Of a stretch of DNA of 64,000 nucleotides, positions 29,148 through 37,264 are shown in pieces. Source of the stretch: JANQEA01 sp964466035 (GTDB lineage Bacteria; Bipolaricaulota; Bipolaricaulia; UBA7950; UBA9294); assembly GCA_964466035.1 (NCBI GenBank), contig CAYXLR010000002.1, positions 69,289-133,288 of the forward strand, read 5' to 3'. The stretch's first letter is position 1, and every line of letters begins with the position of its first letter. Below the pieces are notes generated by a model, which was given only the letters and a program-made list of their open reading frames with translations, searched no databases and was not told the DNA's origin. The translations under genes were made by a program, and so were the position numbers.

Positions 29148-30530
29148 CTACGGCTCGATCGGTTCCGCGACGCCGTGGGGGACCGTCGTGTCGAAGCGGT
29201 CCCGAAGCGCACGCATCGCCGAGACGAACATCAGCACGGTGACGACCGCGGCGAGGCCGTCGGCGATCGGGAACGACGCCCAGATGCCGTCGAGTCCGAG
29301 AAAACGGGGCAGAACGACGACGAGGGGAATCAGAAGGATGACCTGGCGAAGGAGCGCGAGGACCAGCGCGGGGAGCGGCCGTCCGAGCGCTTGGTACATC
29401 CCGGCCGCGACGACCTGGAAGCCGACTGTCGGGAAGGCGAGGATGACGATGCGAATCGCTGGCGTCCCCATGGACAAGACCTCGGCGTCCTGCGTGAAGA
29501 TCCGCAGCAGCAGCGCCGGGACGCTCAGCAGGAGGATCGTCGTTCCGACCGACATCGCCGTGGTAACGAGGTTGGACAGGCGGACGGCGTGACGGACGCG
29601 CTCGAGCTGACCGGCTCCGTAGTTGTAGCCGACGATCGGCATCATCCCTTGGACGATCCCGAACATCGGGAGGAAGAGGAACATGATCATTCGGTTGACC
29701 ACGCCGAAGGTCGCGATGGCGATGTCCCCACCGTACGTCGCAAGGCTCGTGTTGAGGATAATGACGGTGAAGCTGGACGCTGCCGAGCGCAGCCCGGACC
29801 CCAGGCCGACGGTGACGGCCTCCCAGAGAATGGAACGATTCAGACGGAAGTGATGCGGCCGGGTCCGAAGCGAGCTGCGTCCGCCGAAGAAGTAGTAGAC
29901 CAAGTACACGACGGTGGTCGCCTGGGCGAGGACCGTGGCCAAGGCGGCGCCGCGAATGCCGAGACGGAGGCCGTAGATGAACAGCGGATCGAGGCCGATG
30001 TTGAGCAGGCCCGCGATGATCATCGTCCACATCGCGACGCGGGCGTTCCCCTCCGCTCGGACCACGGCGTTGGTCGCCATGGCGAACATGAAGAACGGCG
30101 TGCCGATCAGAATGAACCGCGAGTAGTCGGCGGCGTACGGGAGGATCCCTTCGGTCGCTCCGAAGAACCTTAGAAGGGCCGGCAGAAACAGGCTCCCGAA
30201 GACGGCGATGATCGTGCTGGACAGCACGACCACCGTGAACAGGTTGCCGAGGGCATGGCGGGCTTCCTCCTGGTCGCCGGCGCCCAACCGCCGGGAGACG
30301 ATCGACGCGCAGCCGATGCCGAACAGCTGTGCGAGCGCCATCACGAGAATCTGGATGGGAAAGGATATGGCGATCCCGGCGATGGCCAGCGACCCGACAC
30401 CCCGTCCGACGAAGATCGTGTCGGTCAGGTTGTACATGGCTTGCACCATCAGCCCGACCATCGCGGGGGCCGACATCTTGACCAGCAGCCGACGGATCGG
30501 CGCGGTTCCGAGCTGGGAGCTGTGGTCCAT
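29148..30530 (-). CDS. MATE-family multidrug/metabolite efflux transporter
   Basis: A 460-residue inner-membrane protein with about twelve hydrophobic helices in two pseudo-symmetric halves. It begins SAPAMVGLMVQAMYNLTDTIFVGRGVG, a typical MATE entry with the conserved N/D region. It would export cationic compounds in exchange for H+ or Na+; the substrate is unknown. GGAGGG lies about 10 nt before the ATG. Neighbours give no further hint. Confidence 0.9.
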   Translation of the reverse strand: MDHSSQLGTAPIRRLLVKMSAPAMVGLMVQAMYNLTDTIFVGRGVGSLAIAGIAISFPIQILVMALAQLFGIGCASIVSRRLGAGDQEEARHALGNLFTVVVLSSTIIAVFGSLFLPALLRFFGATEGILPYAADYSRFILIGTPFFMFAMATNAVVRAEGNARVAMWTMIIAGLLNIGLDPLFIYGLRLGIRGAALATVLAQATTVVYLVYYFFGGRSSLRTRPHHFRLNRSILWEAVTVGLGSGLRSAASSFTVIILNTSLATYGGDIAIATFGVVNRMIMFLFLPMFGIVQGMMPIVGYNYGAGQLERVRHAVRLSNLVTTAMSVGTTILLLSVPALLLRIFTQDAEVLSMGTPAIRIVILAFPTVGFQVVAAGMYQALGRPLPALVLALLRQVILLIPLVVVLPRFLGLDGIWASFPIADGLAAVVTVLMFVSAMRALRDRFDTTVPHGVAEPIEP

Positions 30531-30640
30531 GATCCGATGCCCTCCGTCCGCGGACGCCCCGGGCCTCAGACCGAGTGCGATGTTGGCCCGCTTGCCGTAG
30601 AGCGATCATGATATCGCGCCGGTCCACGACGCGAAAGCGG

Positions 30641-31399
30641 CTAAGCGGGCGATCCGAGCGCTTCGGGGTCGAACAGCTCCGGCGGGAGGGGTTCGTCGCC
30701 GATCTCGAGGATCTCTGAGGTCGTCTCGCGGCCGACGAGGAACAGGTTGACGATCCTCTGACGGACGACGTAGAGGTCGTCTTCGTTTCGTGTCTGGTAG
30801 CTCTCGTAGAAGACCTCGTAGAACGGGATCCCGCTCAACGCGTACAGGACCGCCGAGACCGGCCGCAGCGTCTCCGGATCGACGGTCACCGTCGCCGCCT
30901 GAAACGCGACCGAGAAGTCCACCGCCTCCAGGTCCACCTCGAGGAGAGGGGTTCCGTCTTCGGTGACGATCGAGCGACGCTCGGCCACGGTGTAGTCGTC
31001 GAGGAATCGGATCCCGCTGGTCTGGGCGACGGCGGCGTCGCCGAAGACCTCGGTGGTGGCCGAGGTCTTGATCGGGGAATCGAGATCGGGCCCGAAGAAG
31101 TAGGTCGCCTCGGGCGTGCTGAGGTAGATCTGCCCCGCCAGTTCCTCGGGTGAGAGGAACTCGATCCGGGCGGTCTGTTCATCGGGGATGGGGGCGAACA
31201 GGAGTCGGATCTCGGCGTCCCGTTCCTCCTCCGGTGTGACGGCGTGGATTCGGACGCGGACGGTCGTCACGGACTCGGCGAAGAATCGGGCCTCGTCGAG
31301 GGCCGCGAGCAACTCGTCGTCGGACAGCGCATCCTGGCCGAACGCGGTGAGCCCGGCCGAGAAGAGAACTCCGAGGACGAGCACGATCGATGGTCTCAT
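30641..31399 (-). CDS. LolA-like outer-membrane lipoprotein-sorting protein
   Basis: A 252-residue secreted protein. It has a signal peptide (MRPSIVLVLGVLFSAGLTAFGQ, cleavage near residue 22) and then a beta-rich body with LSDDELLAALDEA, RIEFLSPEELAGQIYLSTPEATYFFGP and GIPFYEVFYESYQ. This is the pattern of proteins annotated as outer membrane lipoprotein-sorting (LolA/YggA-like fold), which bind lipid-like ligands in a half-barrel. It is the last gene of an operon with an FtsX-type ABC exporter, matching a carrier that receives cargo from the exporter. Confidence 0.75.
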   Translation of the reverse strand: MRPSIVLVLGVLFSAGLTAFGQDALSDDELLAALDEARFFAESVTTVRVRIHAVTPEEERDAEIRLLFAPIPDEQTARIEFLSPEELAGQIYLSTPEATYFFGPDLDSPIKTSATTEVFGDAAVAQTSGIRFLDDYTVAERRSIVTEDGTPLLEVDLEAVDFSVAFQAATVTVDPETLRPVSAVLYALSGIPFYEVFYESYQTRNEDDLYVVRQRIVNLFLVGRETTSEILEIGDEPLPPELFDPEALGSPA

Positions 31400-31425
31400 G
31401 TAGACTCCTTTCCTTGAGGGGGCGA

Positions 31426-32637
31426 CTATGCGGTCTTCAATGCTTCGACGATCCGCTGTCGCGAGCTCTTCCACGCCGGGATCAACGCGCTCGTCAGCGT
31501 CGCGAAGATCGCAGTGACGAACGGCGTGACGGCGACCGAGGGGGACAGTGCGAGGCGAAGCGCCTGCGGGATGGGAGCGCCGGGCGGGGTCCATTCGACC
31601 CCGACGGCGTTGAACACCGCGGCAAGGACCGACCCCACCAGGACGCCGAGGGTCGCCCCGATCAGTCCGAGGAGGATCCCCTCGAGCAGGAACGTTTGGA
31701 AGATGCGGCCCCGCGACGTTCCGAACGCCCGCAGCGTGCCGACCTCGCGGGTCCGCTCCAAGAAGGAGAGCGTCAGCACCTCGACGACGGAGAAGAAGAC
31801 GAGGGCGAACACCGCGATCCCGGCCAGCCCGCTGAACGCCGTGTAGAACGAGCTGAGCGATTCGTAGCTCGGGTTGAGCTCTTCCCACGTCCGCGTCGCG
31901 AGGGGAATCCCGGCGTCATCGAGCTCGGCCTGGAGGCTCGCCGCGAACGCCTCGGCGTCGTCCAGATCTTCGAGCCCGATGAGAATCCGCTCGACCCCGT
32001 CGGTCTTGAGTAGGCGCTGAACGAAGCCGATGGGGAACAACCCGAGCTGCGCCTCGAGTTCCTCGAGGCTGTATCGCAGGGTTCCGATGACGTCGACGGT
32101 CGCGGCGTTGAAGTTGCCGGAGACCGTCCCGGTGGCGACGTTGATCCGGTCCCCCGGTTCGACGTCCAGCTTCGCGGCCAGGCTGGCGCCGAGGATCGTC
32201 TGTCGAGAAGCGTCCTCGGGGAGCGGATCTCCGCTGACGATGATGCACTCGTACTCCTCGACGCAGCTGCACGGGACGATGCCCCGCCCGATGACGAGCG
32301 TGCTGCCCCGCTCGTCGCCGATGAGGCCGGCAAAGTTCAATTGCCACGAGGCGCCCGTGACACCGGGCCGGGCCGCAATGAGATCGAGCGTCCGCTCGCG
32401 AAGCTGTGGGGAAACGAGGACTTCGTAGGCGTCGGCGGTGTTCTCGAACAGCCGCTCGTCGGCGACCTGAACGGCACCGGTCTCGCAGGCGAGCGACCGC
32501 TTGGTGGAGTTCAGCGCTTCTCCGATGAACCCGAGAAGGAACAGGAACACCGAGGTGCCGACGACGATCACGGCCAAGCTGAACAGCGTACGACGACGGT
32601 TTCGGAAGACGTTGCGCAGCGCGATCTTGAATTGCAT
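31426..32637 (-). CDS. FtsX/MacB-type ABC transporter permease (second copy)
   Basis: A 403-residue permease: one N-terminal membrane helix, a large extracytoplasmic domain (about 45-270) and three C-terminal helices, the LolC/LolE/MacB layout. It shares length, start (NVFRNRRRTLFSLAVI) and cytoplasmic loop (LERTREVGTLRAFGTSRG) with the permease just upstream, so the pair arose by duplication. The periplasmic part contains CSCVEEYEC, absent from its twin. AGGAGG precedes the ATG. Confidence 0.88.
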   Translation of the reverse strand: MQFKIALRNVFRNRRRTLFSLAVIVVGTSVFLFLLGFIGEALNSTKRSLACETGAVQVADERLFENTADAYEVLVSPQLRERTLDLIAARPGVTGASWQLNFAGLIGDERGSTLVIGRGIVPCSCVEEYECIIVSGDPLPEDASRQTILGASLAAKLDVEPGDRINVATGTVSGNFNAATVDVIGTLRYSLEELEAQLGLFPIGFVQRLLKTDGVERILIGLEDLDDAEAFAASLQAELDDAGIPLATRTWEELNPSYESLSSFYTAFSGLAGIAVFALVFFSVVEVLTLSFLERTREVGTLRAFGTSRGRIFQTFLLEGILLGLIGATLGVLVGSVLAAVFNAVGVEWTPPGAPIPQALRLALSPSVAVTPFVTAIFATLTSALIPAWKSSRQRIVEALKTA

Positions 32638-32646
32638 CCGGGCCTC

Positions 32647-33858
32647 CTACTCCACCCTCAGGGCGTCGACGACGCGAAGCCGAGCCGCCTGCAACGCCGG
32701 ATACAGCGCGCTGAGCAGCGTCGCAACGAGGCTGACGAGAAACGGCAGCAGCACGGTCAACGGCCCGATGCGCGTGCCCAGGACGCTGGGCTCGACCGTT
32801 CCTGGCGGCAGCCATTCGATGCCGAGGGCGTTGAAGCCGAGGCTAAGCAGGATTCCGGCGAGGATCCCGATCAGGCTCCCGAGCACGGCCAGCCACGCGC
32901 TCTCCGAGAAGAAAAGCCGGAACACCTCTCCGCGGGTCGTTCCGAGCGCCCGCAACGTTCCGATCTCGCGGGTCCGCTCGAGGAAGGCGAGGGTCAGTAC
33001 CTGGAGGATGATGAAGAAGACAAGCACCGAGATGGCGAGGGTGAGGAAGCCGAACAGCAGGTCGAAGTACGACGACAGCTGCTGGTAGATCGGACTCAGC
33101 TCCTCCCAGGTGCGCACCTCGAGCGGCAGTTCCGCGTCCGCCAGGCCGGCCTCGATCCGTGCGGCCGCGGCATCGGTGGCCGCGATCCGGTCGAGCTCGA
33201 CGATCACTCGGTCGATCCCGTTCGTGTTGAGCAGCAGCAGCCCGAACCGGAGCGGTACGAGAAGCACCTGTGACTCGACCTGCTCGCTCGAGAACCCGTA
33301 GATGCCGGCGATGACGAACGGACTCGCGTTGTACGCGCCGTCCACCGTGGTGAGGGTGACCGTGATCGCGTCGCCGACTTCGAGCGACAGGAGATCGGCG
33401 AGCGCCCGCCCGACGAGGGCGGAGGCCAGGTCGTCGGGACGCAGCTCGCGGCCCTCGACGACGTACTCGCCGAAGTCGAGCAGACCGTTCTCCGGCTCGA
33501 TCGCTCGGAGCCGGACGACTTGGGTCTGGTTCCCGGAGGCGGCCAACCCGGGGAACTCGAGCTGTACCGTGCTCGCGACGTACGACGGCTCGTTGCGAAG
33601 CAGCGCGGTGAGGGCCTCGACGTGATCCGGGGTCAGCAGGTACTCGTACCCCTCGGCCTCGTCGTCGAACAGCAGCGGCGAAGCGATTTGGAGGTTGCCG
33701 TACTCGGCGACGCTCACGTCGCGGATCTGGTCCCGCGCGTTGTCGAGGAACGCGAGGACGAACAGCGAAATCGCCGTCCCGAACGCGATGATCGCGAGAG
33801 AGATCAGCGTCCGTCGCCGGTTACGCCATAGGCTGCGAAGCGGGATCCACCACCACAC
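32647..33858 (-). CDS. FtsX/MacB-type ABC transporter permease (first copy)
   Basis: A 403-residue permease of the same layout as its downstream twin, with SLWRNRRRTLISLAIIAFG at the start and LERTREIGTLRALGTTRG in the cytoplasmic loop. The start is GTG at 33858, one base after the ATPase stop, with GGAG 7 nt upstream. Together with its twin it would form a heterodimer, as LolC and LolE do. Confidence 0.88.
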   Translation of the reverse strand: MWWWIPLRSLWRNRRRTLISLAIIAFGTAISLFVLAFLDNARDQIRDVSVAEYGNLQIASPLLFDDEAEGYEYLLTPDHVEALTALLRNEPSYVASTVQLEFPGLAASGNQTQVVRLRAIEPENGLLDFGEYVVEGRELRPDDLASALVGRALADLLSLEVGDAITVTLTTVDGAYNASPFVIAGIYGFSSEQVESQVLLVPLRFGLLLLNTNGIDRVIVELDRIAATDAAAARIEAGLADAELPLEVRTWEELSPIYQQLSSYFDLLFGFLTLAISVLVFFIILQVLTLAFLERTREIGTLRALGTTRGEVFRLFFSESAWLAVLGSLIGILAGILLSLGFNALGIEWLPPGTVEPSVLGTRIGPLTVLLPFLVSLVATLLSALYPALQAARLRVVDALRVE

Positions 33859-33859
33859 G

Positions 33860-34573
33860 TCAGCTCTCCTCCCGCAGCGACCCGTCGTGGATGCGGATGT
33901 GCCGCTGGCCGTAATCCGACACGGCCGGATCGTGGGTCACGATGAGGAAGGTCACGCAGTGCTCCTCGTTGAGGCCGCGCATCAGCTCCATCACCGACCC
34001 GCCGGTCTCCGAGTCGAGGTTGGCGGTCGGTTCGTCGGCGAGCACGATCTTGGGTCGGGTGATCAGCGCCCGGGCGATCGCGACGCGCTGGCGTTGGCCG
34101 CCCGACAGCTCGTTCGGCCGGCGCCGCATGAGATCGGCGAGCCCGACCTCCGCGAGCAGCGCGGAGACCCGGTCCCGTCGCTGCGCCTTGTCGACCTTCT
34201 GGAGCAGCAACGGGTACTCGACGTTCTCGGCGGCGGTGAGGACCGGAATGAGGTTGAACGATTGGAAGATCAACCCGATCCGGGACTTCCGCAGCGCCGC
34301 GAGCTGTCCCTCGGTCTGCGTGCTCGTCGGCTGCCCTTCGATCAGGACCTCCCCGGACGTGGGTCGGTCGATCGCCGAGATCAGATTCAGGAACGTGGTC
34401 TTGCCGCTGCCCGACGGGCCGTTGATCACCACGAAATCCCCTTGTCGCGCGACGAAGTCGACCTCGCGTAGCGCGTAGATCGTCTCCGTCCCCATCCGAT
34501 AGGTCTTCGTCAGCTCCCGCGTTTCGAGGAATCGCTCGCCGTGCGAGTGGCAGAACCGGCTTTCGTTGTCCAT
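33860..34573 (-). CDS. ABC transporter ATP-binding protein, LolD/MacB type
   Basis: A 237-residue ATPase with Walker A NGPSGSGKTT near residue 50, signature LSGGQRQRVAIARAL and Walker B VLADEPTANLD. TVT-type features place it with LolD/MacB ATPases that drive mechanotransmission permeases rather than transport through the membrane. It heads a four-gene operon (ATPase, two permeases, LolA-like carrier). GGAGGG precedes the ATG, and a promoter is visible upstream. Confidence 0.92.
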   Translation of the reverse strand: MDNESRFCHSHGERFLETRELTKTYRMGTETIYALREVDFVARQGDFVVINGPSGSGKTTFLNLISAIDRPTSGEVLIEGQPTSTQTEGQLAALRKSRIGLIFQSFNLIPVLTAAENVEYPLLLQKVDKAQRRDRVSALLAEVGLADLMRRRPNELSGGQRQRVAIARALITRPKIVLADEPTANLDSETGGSVMELMRGLNEEHCVTFLIVTHDPAVSDYGQRHIRIHDGSLREES

Positions 34574-34596
34574 ACGTCCCTCCCGCTCCGCGCCAG

Positions 34597-34625
34597 TCTA
34601 TACGGTTCTCTTGGGCGTCGTGTAA
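34597..34625 (-). promoter_or_regulatory. promoter of the LolCDE-like operon
   Basis: On the minus strand TTACAC (34625-34620), a 17-nt spacer and TATAGA (34602-34597) lie 24 nt before the ATPase ATG. Spacing is ideal; the -35 box is a weak match. Confidence 0.5.
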
Positions 34626-34707
34626 TCGGACCGGGCGTGGATACTCAGGAGAAGTGGGTACACTCTGAAATGGATCTGTGCGAGTTGTGAAGAAAGGAGC
34701 GACGCCG

Positions 34708-35604
34708 ATGAGATCGATTCCGGTCGGACGGGTGATCTACGCGTTCGCGACGGAGATGGAACCGGCCGCCCACGTAGCGGCGGGAGAAACGGTGGTCTTC
34801 GAGACGCGGGACGCGTTCGGCGGGCAGGTGAAGAGCCCGGAGGACATCCTGGCCGAGCTCGACTTCGACCGCATCAACCCGGTGACCGGCCCGGTCTTCG
34901 TCGACGGCGCCGAGCCGGGCGACACGCTGGTTGTCCGCGTGGTATCGATCGAACCGGCCGGTTCGGGGGCGATCGTCACCGGACCGGGAATGGGTGTTCT
35001 CGGGAAGGAGATCGAACGACACGCGACGCGGATCCTCCCGGTCGAAGGCGACACCGTCCGCTTCGATGATCTGCGGATTCCCGCGTCTCCGATGATCGGC
35101 GTCATCGGCGTGGCGCCGGGTGAGGGAACCCATCCGACGGGAACGGCGCATCGCCACGGCGGGAACATGGACACCAAGGAGATCGGGACGGGCTGCACCG
35201 TCTACCTCCCGGTGGCACAGCCGGGCGCGCTCCTCGCGCTCGGGGACGTCCACGCCGTGCAGGCGGACGGAGAGGTCTGCGTCTCCGCCTGCGAGGTCGC
35301 CGCACGGGTGACGGTCGAGATCGACCTGATCAAGGGACGCAACGCGGACTGGCCGATCGTCGAGCTGGACGACGCCGTGTACGTTTTGGTCTCGCTGCCG
35401 ACGATCGAGGAGGCGTTGAAGGAGGCGACGCGTCAGGCGGTGCGGCTGATCGAGGCGGCGCGCGACCTGTCGCACGAGGACGCCTACATGCTCGCCAGCC
35501 TCGCGGCCGACGTCGGGGTCAGCCAGCTCGTCGATCCGAACAAGACGGCGAAGGCGAGGATCCCGACCGCGGTCCTGGCGAAGCCGGTGGAGGCGTGGTT
35601 GTGA
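34708..35604 (+). CDS. acetamidase/formamidase family protein
   Basis: A 298-residue cytosolic hydrolase of the FmdA/AmdA family, which releases ammonia from short amides. Recognisable parts are FETRDAFGGQV, NPVTGPVFVDGAEPGDTL, GVIGVAPGEG, HRHGGNMDTKEIG and LALGDVHAVQADGEVC. AAAGGAGCG stands before ATG 34708. It is followed after 70 nt by an amidohydrolase on the same strand, so the two may act on the same nitrogen compound. Substrate not predictable. Confidence 0.9.
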   Translation: MRSIPVGRVIYAFATEMEPAAHVAAGETVVFETRDAFGGQVKSPEDILAELDFDRINPVTGPVFVDGAEPGDTLVVRVVSIEPAGSGAIVTGPGMGVLGKEIERHATRILPVEGDTVRFDDLRIPASPMIGVIGVAPGEGTHPTGTAHRHGGNMDTKEIGTGCTVYLPVAQPGALLALGDVHAVQADGEVCVSACEVAARVTVEIDLIKGRNADWPIVELDDAVYVLVSLPTIEEALKEATRQAVRLIEAARDLSHEDAYMLASLAADVGVSQLVDPNKTAKARIPTAVLAKPVEAWL

Positions 35605-35674
35605 GCGCGCCCGCGGTCGGTACGATATGCGCGGGCAACGGATGCGGATTGGATCGGAAAGGGGTTGAGACCGA

Positions 35675-36868
35675 GTGATTGCGATACGTGGCGGCACGGT
35701 GTTGACGCCGACGGTGACGATCGAGGAAGGGATCGTCCTGATCGACGACGGGAGGATCGTTGACGTCGGGACGGGCGTCGAGGTCCCGACGGACGCGGAG
35801 GTCATCGACGCGTCGGGGCAGGTCGTCATGCCGGGGATGATCGACGCGCACTGCCACACCGGCGTGTTCGGCGACGGCGTCGGTTCGATCCACGCCGACG
35901 GGAACGAGATGACCGACCCGATCACTCCGCACCTGCGGGCGATCGACGCGATCCATCCCGAGGACCTCGCGTTCAAGGACCTCCGCGAGGCGGGCGTCAC
36001 CGCGATCAACACCGGGCCGGGAAGCGGGAACCTGATCGGCGGCCAGACGGCGGCGATCAAGACCGCCGGCCGGACGGTCGACGAGATGCTGGTCGCGTTT
36101 CCCGTGGGGATGAAGATGGCGCTCGGGGAGAACCCGAAGCGGGTCTACGGCGAGCAGAAGAAGACCCCGTCGACGCGGATGGGGAACGCCGCGACGCTCC
36201 GCGAGTGGCTGACCAAGGCGCAGGGTTACCTCGACAAGGGCGCCCGCCACGCGGAGAAGCTCGCCGACTTTCGGGCCGGCGTCGAGGGGGCGGCCGAGCC
36301 GGAGCCGTTCGAGGTCGACCTGAAGCTCGAGGCGCTGGCCCGGGTCCTCCGTCGGGAGATCCCGGCGCACATCCACGCCCATCGCGCCGACGATATCATG
36401 ACGGCGATCCGGATCGCCGAGGAGTTCGAGCTGGATTTCGTCCTGATTCATGCGACCGAGGGGTACAAGATCGCCGACATCCTGGCGGCGAGGATGATCC
36501 CGTGCGTGCCGGGGCCGATCCTCTTCTCTCGAAGCAAGGTCGAGCTGCGCGACATGACCCCGAAGAACGCCGGGGTCCTCGCGAACGCGGGCGTCAAGGT
36601 GGCGATCCAGACCGATCAGATGTCGGCCGTTCGGTACCTTCGTCTCGACGCGGCGATCGCCGTCAACGAGGGGATGCGCGACGACGACGCGCTGCGTGCG
36701 ATCACCCTCACTCCGGCCGAGATCCTCGGGATCGACGACCGGGTCGGAAGCCTCGAAGCGGGGAAGGACGCCGACGTCGTCATCCTGTCGGCCCATCCGC
36801 TCGACGTCGCGCACGGCCGCGTGCAGCGGGTCCTGATCAACGGGGAGACGGTCTTCTCGAGGGCGTAA
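35675..36868 (+). CDS. imidazolonepropionase-like amidohydrolase
   Basis: A 397-residue metal-dependent hydrolase of the amidohydrolase superfamily. The first metal site DAHCHT (His59, His61), later AHIHAHRADD, LIHATEG and the distal QTDQMSA, and the end HPLDVAHGRVQRVLINGETV are all typical of the imidazolonepropionase-related group often annotated as amidohydrolase. The start is a GTG at 35675 with GGAAAGGGG about 15 nt upstream, a rather distant site. It ends 25 nt before the first leader ORF of guaA, so transcription may run into guaA. Confidence 0.88.
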   Translation: MIAIRGGTVLTPTVTIEEGIVLIDDGRIVDVGTGVEVPTDAEVIDASGQVVMPGMIDAHCHTGVFGDGVGSIHADGNEMTDPITPHLRAIDAIHPEDLAFKDLREAGVTAINTGPGSGNLIGGQTAAIKTAGRTVDEMLVAFPVGMKMALGENPKRVYGEQKKTPSTRMGNAATLREWLTKAQGYLDKGARHAEKLADFRAGVEGAAEPEPFEVDLKLEALARVLRREIPAHIHAHRADDIMTAIRIAEEFELDFVLIHATEGYKIADILAARMIPCVPGPILFSRSKVELRDMTPKNAGVLANAGVKVAIQTDQMSAVRYLRLDAAIAVNEGMRDDDALRAITLTPAEILGIDDRVGSLEAGKDADVVILSAHPLDVAHGRVQRVLINGETVFSRA

Positions 36869-36893
36869 GCGGCGAGGGAGCGGAGGAATTCGG

Positions 36894-36953
36894 GTGAGCG
36901 TTGTGATTCTCGACTTCGGGTCGCCGAACCGAAGTGGTGGCGTTCTGAGGTGA
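36894..36953 (+). CDS. guaA leader ORF 1 (19 codons)
   Basis: GTG start with GGAGG 7 nt upstream, the best ribosome-binding site in the leader. It encodes VSVVILDFGS and then leaves the frame used by later units because one base is missing (gggtcg against ggtatcg), stopping at TGA 36951-36953. Possibly the remnant of the original guaA start. Expression is inferred only. Confidence 0.5.
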   Translation: MSVVILDFGSPNRSGGVLR

Positions 36954-36984
36954 CGCTGCAATATCGAAGGGTGCGGTTCAGACT

Positions 36985-37080
36985 ATGAGCGTCGTCATCC
37001 TCGACTTCGGTATCGCCGAACCGAAGTGCTGGCATTCTGAAGAGACGTCGCCATACCGAAGGGCGCGGTACGGATCATGA
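36985..37080 (+). CDS. guaA leader ORF 2 (31 codons)
   Basis: ATG start, MSVVILDFG followed by IAEPKCWHSEETSPYRRA and a short basic end. Its TGA (37078-37080) overlaps the next ATG as ATGA. AAGGG lies about 11 nt upstream of the start, a weak site. Nearly identical to leader ORF 4. Confidence 0.5.
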   Translation: MSVVILDFGIAEPKCWHSEETSPYRRARYGS

Positions 37081-37172
37081 GCGTCGTGATTCTCGACTTC
37101 GGTTCGCTCGAACCGAAGTGGTGGCCTCGCAGGATGGGTATGAGCGGTGAGAGACAGGGGGACGTCAGGTGA
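37077..37172 (+). CDS. guaA leader ORF 3 (31 codons)
   Basis: ATG start. MSVVILDFGS is identical at DNA level to the first 31 nt of guaA, then LEPKWWPRRMGMSG. Stops at TGA 37170-37172, overlapping the GTG of the next unit as GTGA. The tail differs from units 2 and 4. Confidence 0.5.
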   Translation: MSVVILDFGSLEPKWWPRRMGMSGERQGDVR

Positions 37173-37264
37173 GCGTCGTCATCCTCGACTTCGGTATCGC
37201 CGAACCGAAGTGCTGGCATTCTGAAGAGACGTCGCCATACCGAAGGGCGCGGCACGGATCATGA
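37169..37264 (+). CDS. guaA leader ORF 4 (31 codons), coupled to guaA
   Basis: GTG start with GGGGGA 7 nt upstream. Peptide VSVVILDFGIAEPKCW then HSEETSPYRR, almost the same as ORF 2. Its TGA (37262-37264) overlaps the guaA ATG as ATGA. guaA itself has only a weak, distant AAGGG, so reinitiation from this ORF is a plausible route to GuaA. Confidence 0.5.
   Translation: MSVVILDFGIAEPKCWHSEETSPYRRARHGS

Larger units (their letters stand above)
36894..37260 (+). repeat. four tandem ~92-nt units, each restarting the 5' end of guaA
   Basis: Units begin at 36894 (91 nt), 36985 (92), 37077 (92) and 37169 (92), and guaA begins at 37261. All start (A/G)TG followed by eight codons for SVVILDFG. Units 2 and 4 differ at only 2 of 92 positions. 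Unit 3 shares its first 31 nt exactly with guaA, then diverges. Each unit has a palindrome acttcgg...ccgaagt just after the shared codons. No spacers, so this is not CRISPR. It looks like a minisatellite built from the guaA start. Confidence 0.93.

Noticed and set aside
36894..36953. True guaA start at the upstream GTG with guaA being a pseudogene
   Set aside because: The ATG at 37261 gives a complete 504-residue GuaA with all active-site motifs, so the gene is intact.
36894..37260. CRISPR array
   Set aside because: Units are contiguous without spacers, about 92 nt long and contain the guaA start; no cas genes are near.
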